Positions 4,627-7,689 of a stretch of 7,689 bases of DNA are shown here, one piece after another (position 1 is the stretch's first letter; each line of letters opens with the position of its first letter). The stretch lies in contig CABUKY010000090.1 of NCBI GenBank assembly GCA_902492185.1, forward strand, positions 1 through 7,689, read 5' to 3'. Origin of the DNA: an uncultured Collinsella sp. Its GTDB lineage: Bacteria > Actinomycetota > Coriobacteriia > Coriobacteriales > Coriobacteriaceae. The notes beneath the pieces are model-generated. The model was not told the origin of the DNA. It did not search any database and worked only from the letters and a program-made list of their open reading frames with translations. The position numbers were made by a program, and so were the translations under genes.

Positions 4627-7077
4627 ATGCTGCAAAAAATCCAACGCTTTGGCGGGGCAATGTTCGCGCCCGCCATGTTGTTTTCCATATCGGGCCTTAT
4701 GGTCGGCGTCTCCGCCCTCGCAACGTCTGCGGATATCGTCGGCGACCTCGCCGTATACGGAACCCCTTGGTACGTTTTTTGGACTATCATTCAGCGCGGC
4801 TCGTGGACGGTCTTTAAGCGACTTTCGCTCCTTTTTGCCGTAGCGCTGCCCATCGGCCTTGCCCAAAAGCAACCGGCACGTTGTTGCCTCGAGGCGCTCG
4901 TGGCTTATTTTGCCTATTGCTTCTTTTTGAGCGAGATCATCAAGCTAAGCGGAGACAACCTTGGACTTAAGTACCCGTCGTCTTTGACCCCCGCTAGCGG
5001 CATTACCATCATCGACGGCATCAAGACGCTCGACACCGGCATTATCGGCCCGCTAGCGGTATCGGCAACCGTCGTCGCCATCCATGACCGCTTCTACGAT
5101 GCCAAGGTCCCCGATTGGCTCGGCACCTTCTCGGGTTCCTCGCTGGTCTACCTCATCAGCTTTTTTGCCGTGTTCGCCCTTGCCGCCATCTCGGCCGCCA
5201 TCGTGCCCTTCGTATACGCAGCGACCGAAACGCTGCGCCACGCACTTGTGGGCGTCGGCCCCCTCGGCGTGGGTATCTTTGCGTTTTTGGAGCGAGCACT
5301 CGAGCCCATGGGGCTGCACCACCTGCTCTACATGCCTATCTACTACGACAATTTAGTTATTAACGACGGTATCTACGCCACGTGGACCAATTTGCTCCCC
5401 ATTCTCTCCCATAGCACGCGCCCCCTCAATGAGCTTGCGCCGTGGGCTGGTTTCACCGCCACCGGCTGGGTCAAGCTCTTTGGCCTTCCTGCCATCGCCG
5501 TTGCGTTCTACACCACCGCCAAGCCCGAACGCCGCGCTGGCCTCAAGGCCATCCTTCTGCCCGCCATCGTCGCTTCGGCGGTCTGCGGCGTCACCGAGCC
5601 GCTCGAGTTTCTCTTTATGTTCACCTATCCCGGGCTCTTTTTGCTCTATGCCGCCCTATCTTCCTGCCTCGCCATGGCTATGAACTTCTTTGGCGTCGTT
5701 GGCATCTTCTCGGGCGGCTTTATGGAAATGGCTGCCTTCAACTTTATCCCGCTCATGCGGGCGCATGCCGGCTCCTACCTTTTGGCACTCGGTATCGGCC
5801 TTGCCTTTAGCCTCATCTTTTTTGTTAGTTTTCGAGCACTCATCTTGATCTATGACCTTAAGACGCCGGGCCGCGAGGATCATGTCGCCAATCGCGCGGC
5901 AATCGATCATTTAACGGGAAGCGGCTTTGCCAAAGAGCAATCTCCCAATGACGAGGTCAATAGTCAATCCGATCAAGATCACGTCCTCGCTGAGCGGGTA
6001 ATTCAGCTTTTAGGTGGCGTTGGCAATATTGCGGGCGCAACCAACTGCGCCACGCGCCTGCGCGTCGAGGTCGCAGACCCTTCCATCGTTGCAGATAACG
6101 CGTCGTTTGTCGCGGCGGGCGCCAAGGGCCTCATCATTACGGGCAAGACCGCCCAGGTGATCATCGGCATCTCCGTTCCCCGCGTTAAAGAGCATTTTGA
6201 CCAGATCATGGGCCTCGAGCCGGGATTTGTACCCACCGCCTCGGCCTCCCCTGTCGCCAGCCCAACCCACAAGCACGGCGATATCTGCTTCTTCGACATT
6301 GACGGCACGCTCGCGTGGCAAGACCCTCGAGTGGCACAAGAGCTTCCCGAGAGCGAGCGAGACCTCTCCCCCTATCCCAATGAAGCGGTCTCGCAAGCCA
6401 TCCGTGATTTTGTTGCCAAGGGCAATATGGCGTTTATCTGCACAGGGCGCACCTTCAGCTGCATCCACCCCAAACTTCTTGAGCTGCCCTGGACCGGCAT
6501 CGTCTGTCTTGCGGGCGGTTACGCCGAGATCAACGGACACGCAATTCGCGATCTGTCGATGACGCCCGGCATGCTGCAGCGCCTTGCCCCCTATCTTGAG
6601 CAGTCGGGCGAGGTCATCCGCTTTGAGGGCCTCAACGGCGTCGTGCGCATGAGTGCCGATGCCCCCGATGCCCCCGGATACGCGCGCACCCTGGGCGACG
6701 CAGTCACGCAGCTGCAACATTACAGTGCCTACAAGATCTTGATGTCTACATCGCTCGCCAACCACATCGCTCAAGATAAGGCACTTGAGCCGCTGCTGTG
6801 CTTTAACGAGCTCGAACTCGAGGTAACCGAAATCTCGCCCCGCGAATGCACGAAGCGCGGGGGCATCCAGTCTGTACTCGACGCCCTCGATCCCCACCAC
6901 GGAACCGTATACGGCATCGGCGACGCCAGCAATGACGTCTCGCTGATGAACGCCGTCGATGTCGGTATCGCCATGGGCAATGCGCCGGACTATCTTAAAA
7001 AGCGCGCCGACTACATCACCGACTCGGTCGACAAAGATGGCGTCGTCAAGGCGCTCGAGCACTTTAGGCTTATATAA
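4627..7077 (+). CDS. PTS alpha-glucoside EIICB fused to a C-terminal HAD (Cof-type) phosphatase
   Basis: One 816-residue protein with three parts. Residues 1-411 are an EIIC membrane domain close to Bacillus MalP/GlvC and E. coli MalX: FGGAMFAPAMLF at 8-19, IKTLDTGIIG, GLHH with His231/His232, and TEPLEF with Glu324, ending at KTPGRED. About 456-534 is an EIIB domain with phospho-acceptor Cys474 in NCATRLRV and later QVIIGISVP. After a Pro/Ala/Ser linker, 554-816 is a type IIB (Cof) HAD phosphatase with all motifs: DIDGT (Asp557, Asp559), TGR (Thr606), Lys743 and GDASND (Asp766, Asp770). The IIC-IIB order fits MalP/GlvC rather than TreP, which has IIB first. There is no EIIA domain, so a separate one is needed. 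GGGAGG 8 bases before the ATG fixes the start. I infer uptake and phosphorylation of maltose, trehalose or a similar sugar, with the tethered phosphatase acting on the product. The domains are firm; the substrate and coupling are not. Confidence 0.93.
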   Translation: MLQKIQRFGGAMFAPAMLFSISGLMVGVSALATSADIVGDLAVYGTPWYVFWTIIQRGSWTVFKRLSLLFAVALPIGLAQKQPARCCLEALVAYFAYCFFLSEIIKLSGDNLGLKYPSSLTPASGITIIDGIKTLDTGIIGPLAVSATVVAIHDRFYDAKVPDWLGTFSGSSLVYLISFFAVFALAAISAAIVPFVYAATETLRHALVGVGPLGVGIFAFLERALEPMGLHHLLYMPIYYDNLVINDGIYATWTNLLPILSHSTRPLNELAPWAGFTATGWVKLFGLPAIAVAFYTTAKPERRAGLKAILLPAIVASAVCGVTEPLEFLFMFTYPGLFLLYAALSSCLAMAMNFFGVVGIFSGGFMEMAAFNFIPLMRAHAGSYLLALGIGLAFSLIFFVSFRALILIYDLKTPGREDHVANRAAIDHLTGSGFAKEQSPNDEVNSQSDQDHVLAERVIQLLGGVGNIAGATNCATRLRVEVADPSIVADNASFVAAGAKGLIITGKTAQVIIGISVPRVKEHFDQIMGLEPGFVPTASASPVASPTHKHGDICFFDIDGTLAWQDPRVAQELPESERDLSPYPNEAVSQAIRDFVAKGNMAFICTGRTFSCIHPKLLELPWTGIVCLAGGYAEINGHAIRDLSMTPGMLQRLAPYLEQSGEVIRFEGLNGVVRMSADAPDAPGYARTLGDAVTQLQHYSAYKILMSTSLANHIAQDKALEPLLCFNELELEVTEISPRECTKRGGIQSVLDALDPHHGTVYGIGDASNDVSLMNAVDVGIAMGNAPDYLKKRADYITDSVDKDGVVKALEHFRLI

Positions 7078-7190
7078 GCAGCCGGCACGCGCACGCGTCC
7101 CGTTTCCCCAAATCGCCAAAACAGACGCGCCGGCAACTCCAATGTGGCAATATGGTATCTGCACACCGCAACGATGCAACCTAAGAAAGA
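7078..7190. other. Intergenic spacer without a clear signal
   Basis: The 113 bases between the PTS-HAD gene and the isoprenoid synthase contain GCCGGC at 7081-7086 and 7129-7134, with adjacent GCGTC/GACGC able to extend a bulged stem. No U tract follows, so I do not call a terminator. TATGGT at 7151-7156 could be a -10 but has no matching -35. Confidence 0.4.
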
Positions 7191-7689
7191 ATGCGAGAAC
7201 CCGTGTCCAGTCCGTTTACCAGCTTTTTAGCCCAGCACTTTGGCCAGATCAACGACTATCTGGCCACGTTCTTTGACGGACAGGCGACCTCTGCCGATAT
7301 CGAGCGCTACCTGTATACCCCGCTCTCGACATTTACGGCCAATGCCGGCAAGCGCCACCGCCCGCTTATCTGCATGCTCGCCGCAACCGCAGTGGGCGGT
7401 AGCTTCGAGAGCGCCCGCAGCGCGGCGGCAGCTATCGAGCATTTCCAGTCGGGTGCGCTCATCCACGACGACATCGCCGATAACGGCCAGCTGCGCCGCG
7501 GTAAGCCCTGCATGCACCTCACCGAGGGCACGGGCCTTGCCATCAACTGCGGCGATCTGGCGCTCACCATGGTCACCAAGACGGTTCTCGACGACCCCAC
7601 ACTCGAGGCAGACGTGAAACTCCGTGTACTCCACGAGCTCACCGAGATGATCGTTCGCACCATCGAGGGCCAGGCGCTCGACTTGGGCT
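7191..7689 (+). CDS. Polyprenyl (isoprenoid) diphosphate synthase, N-terminal part
   Basis: The first 166 residues of a trans-isoprenyl diphosphate synthase, which condenses isopentenyl diphosphate with allylic diphosphates in the cytoplasm to make quinone or cell-wall lipid precursors. Seen are GKRHRP (residues 53-58), the first aspartate-rich motif as IHDDIAD (Asp93, Asp94, Asp97) followed by RRGKP (102-106), and EGQALDLG at the cut end. The second aspartate-rich motif lies beyond the window. The DDxxD spacing and the small Gly five residues before the motif fit medium- or long-chain synthases better than bacterial farnesyl synthase, but chain length is not settled. The start is uncertain: the ATG at 7191 lacks a well-spaced ribosome binding site, and a GTG at 7203 (giving MSSPFTSFLAQHF) is equally plausible. 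It probably belongs to a separate transcription unit. Confidence 0.9.
   Translation, partial: MREPVSSPFTSFLAQHFGQINDYLATFFDGQATSADIERYLYTPLSTFTANAGKRHRPLICMLAATAVGGSFESARSAAAAIEHFQSGALIHDDIADNGQLRRGKPCMHLTEGTGLAINCGDLALTMVTKTVLDDPTLEADVKLRVLHELTEMIVRTIEGQALDLG

Noticed and set aside
4493..4843. Possible small plus-strand gene starting in the divergent spacer
   Set aside because: It starts inside the hairpin, overlaps the start of the PTS gene in another frame, and lacks a ribosome binding site, whereas the PTS start has a strong one.
7081..7134. Terminator after the PTS-HAD gene
   Set aside because: The pairing arms are short and interrupted by an 8-base bulge with a loop of about 24 bases, and no U tract follows.
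6010..7179. Long minus-strand open frame (389 residues) opposite the PTS-HAD gene
   Set aside because: It is antisense to the EIIB and HAD domains, whose motifs are unmistakable on the other strand. No family resemblance is seen in the antisense product.
1..7689. CRISPR array, tRNA or rRNA gene, insertion sequence
   Set aside because: No regularly spaced repeats, cloverleaf-like segments, ribosomal motifs or transposase-like reading frames were seen on either strand.

Overview
The window is a carbohydrate-uptake locus with a cut gene at each end. GC-rich coding sequence, a Tat-type lipoprotein signal on the sugar-binding protein and the overall protein flavour suggest a gut Coriobacteriia member (Collinsella-like Actinomycetota). 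That placement is an inference from memory of similar proteins, not from a marker gene.

Left part (about 1-3600, minus strand): a CUT1-type ABC sugar importer operon read right to left. It holds a solute-binding lipoprotein (2057-3373), two permeases (1111-1965 and 272-1111, overlapping by one base in TAATG) and the first 68 residues of an MsmX/UgpC-like ATPase (1-204), cut inside its Walker A motif. A perfect 12-bp GC hairpin lies between the binding-protein gene and the first permease gene. The 5' leader of the operon carries another GC hairpin and several inverted repeats that look like operators.

Middle (3591-4626): a GntR-family (HutC/UTRA) regulator resembling Bacillus TreR, with a terminator behind it. 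It is divergent from the gene to its right. The 227-bp divergent spacer carries two copies of the 10-mer TTGTTTAAAC, one near each start codon. A near-copy (TTGTTTGAAC) sits inside an 18-bp inverted repeat in front of the ABC operon. This suggests that one regulator controls itself, the ABC importer and the PTS gene.

Right part (4627-7077, plus strand): one uninterrupted 816-residue protein that joins a MalP/GlvC/MalX-like PTS EIIC membrane domain, an EIIB domain (Cys474) and a complete Cof-type HAD phosphatase domain with all four catalytic motifs. I infer that it imports and phosphorylates an alpha-glucoside disaccharide and that the tethered phosphatase removes the phosphate again. This is the most unusual item in the window. 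No 6-phospho-glycosidase or phosphorylase gene is visible.

Far right (7191-7689): the start of a polyprenyl (isoprenoid) diphosphate synthase, unrelated to sugar uptake and cut by the window edge.
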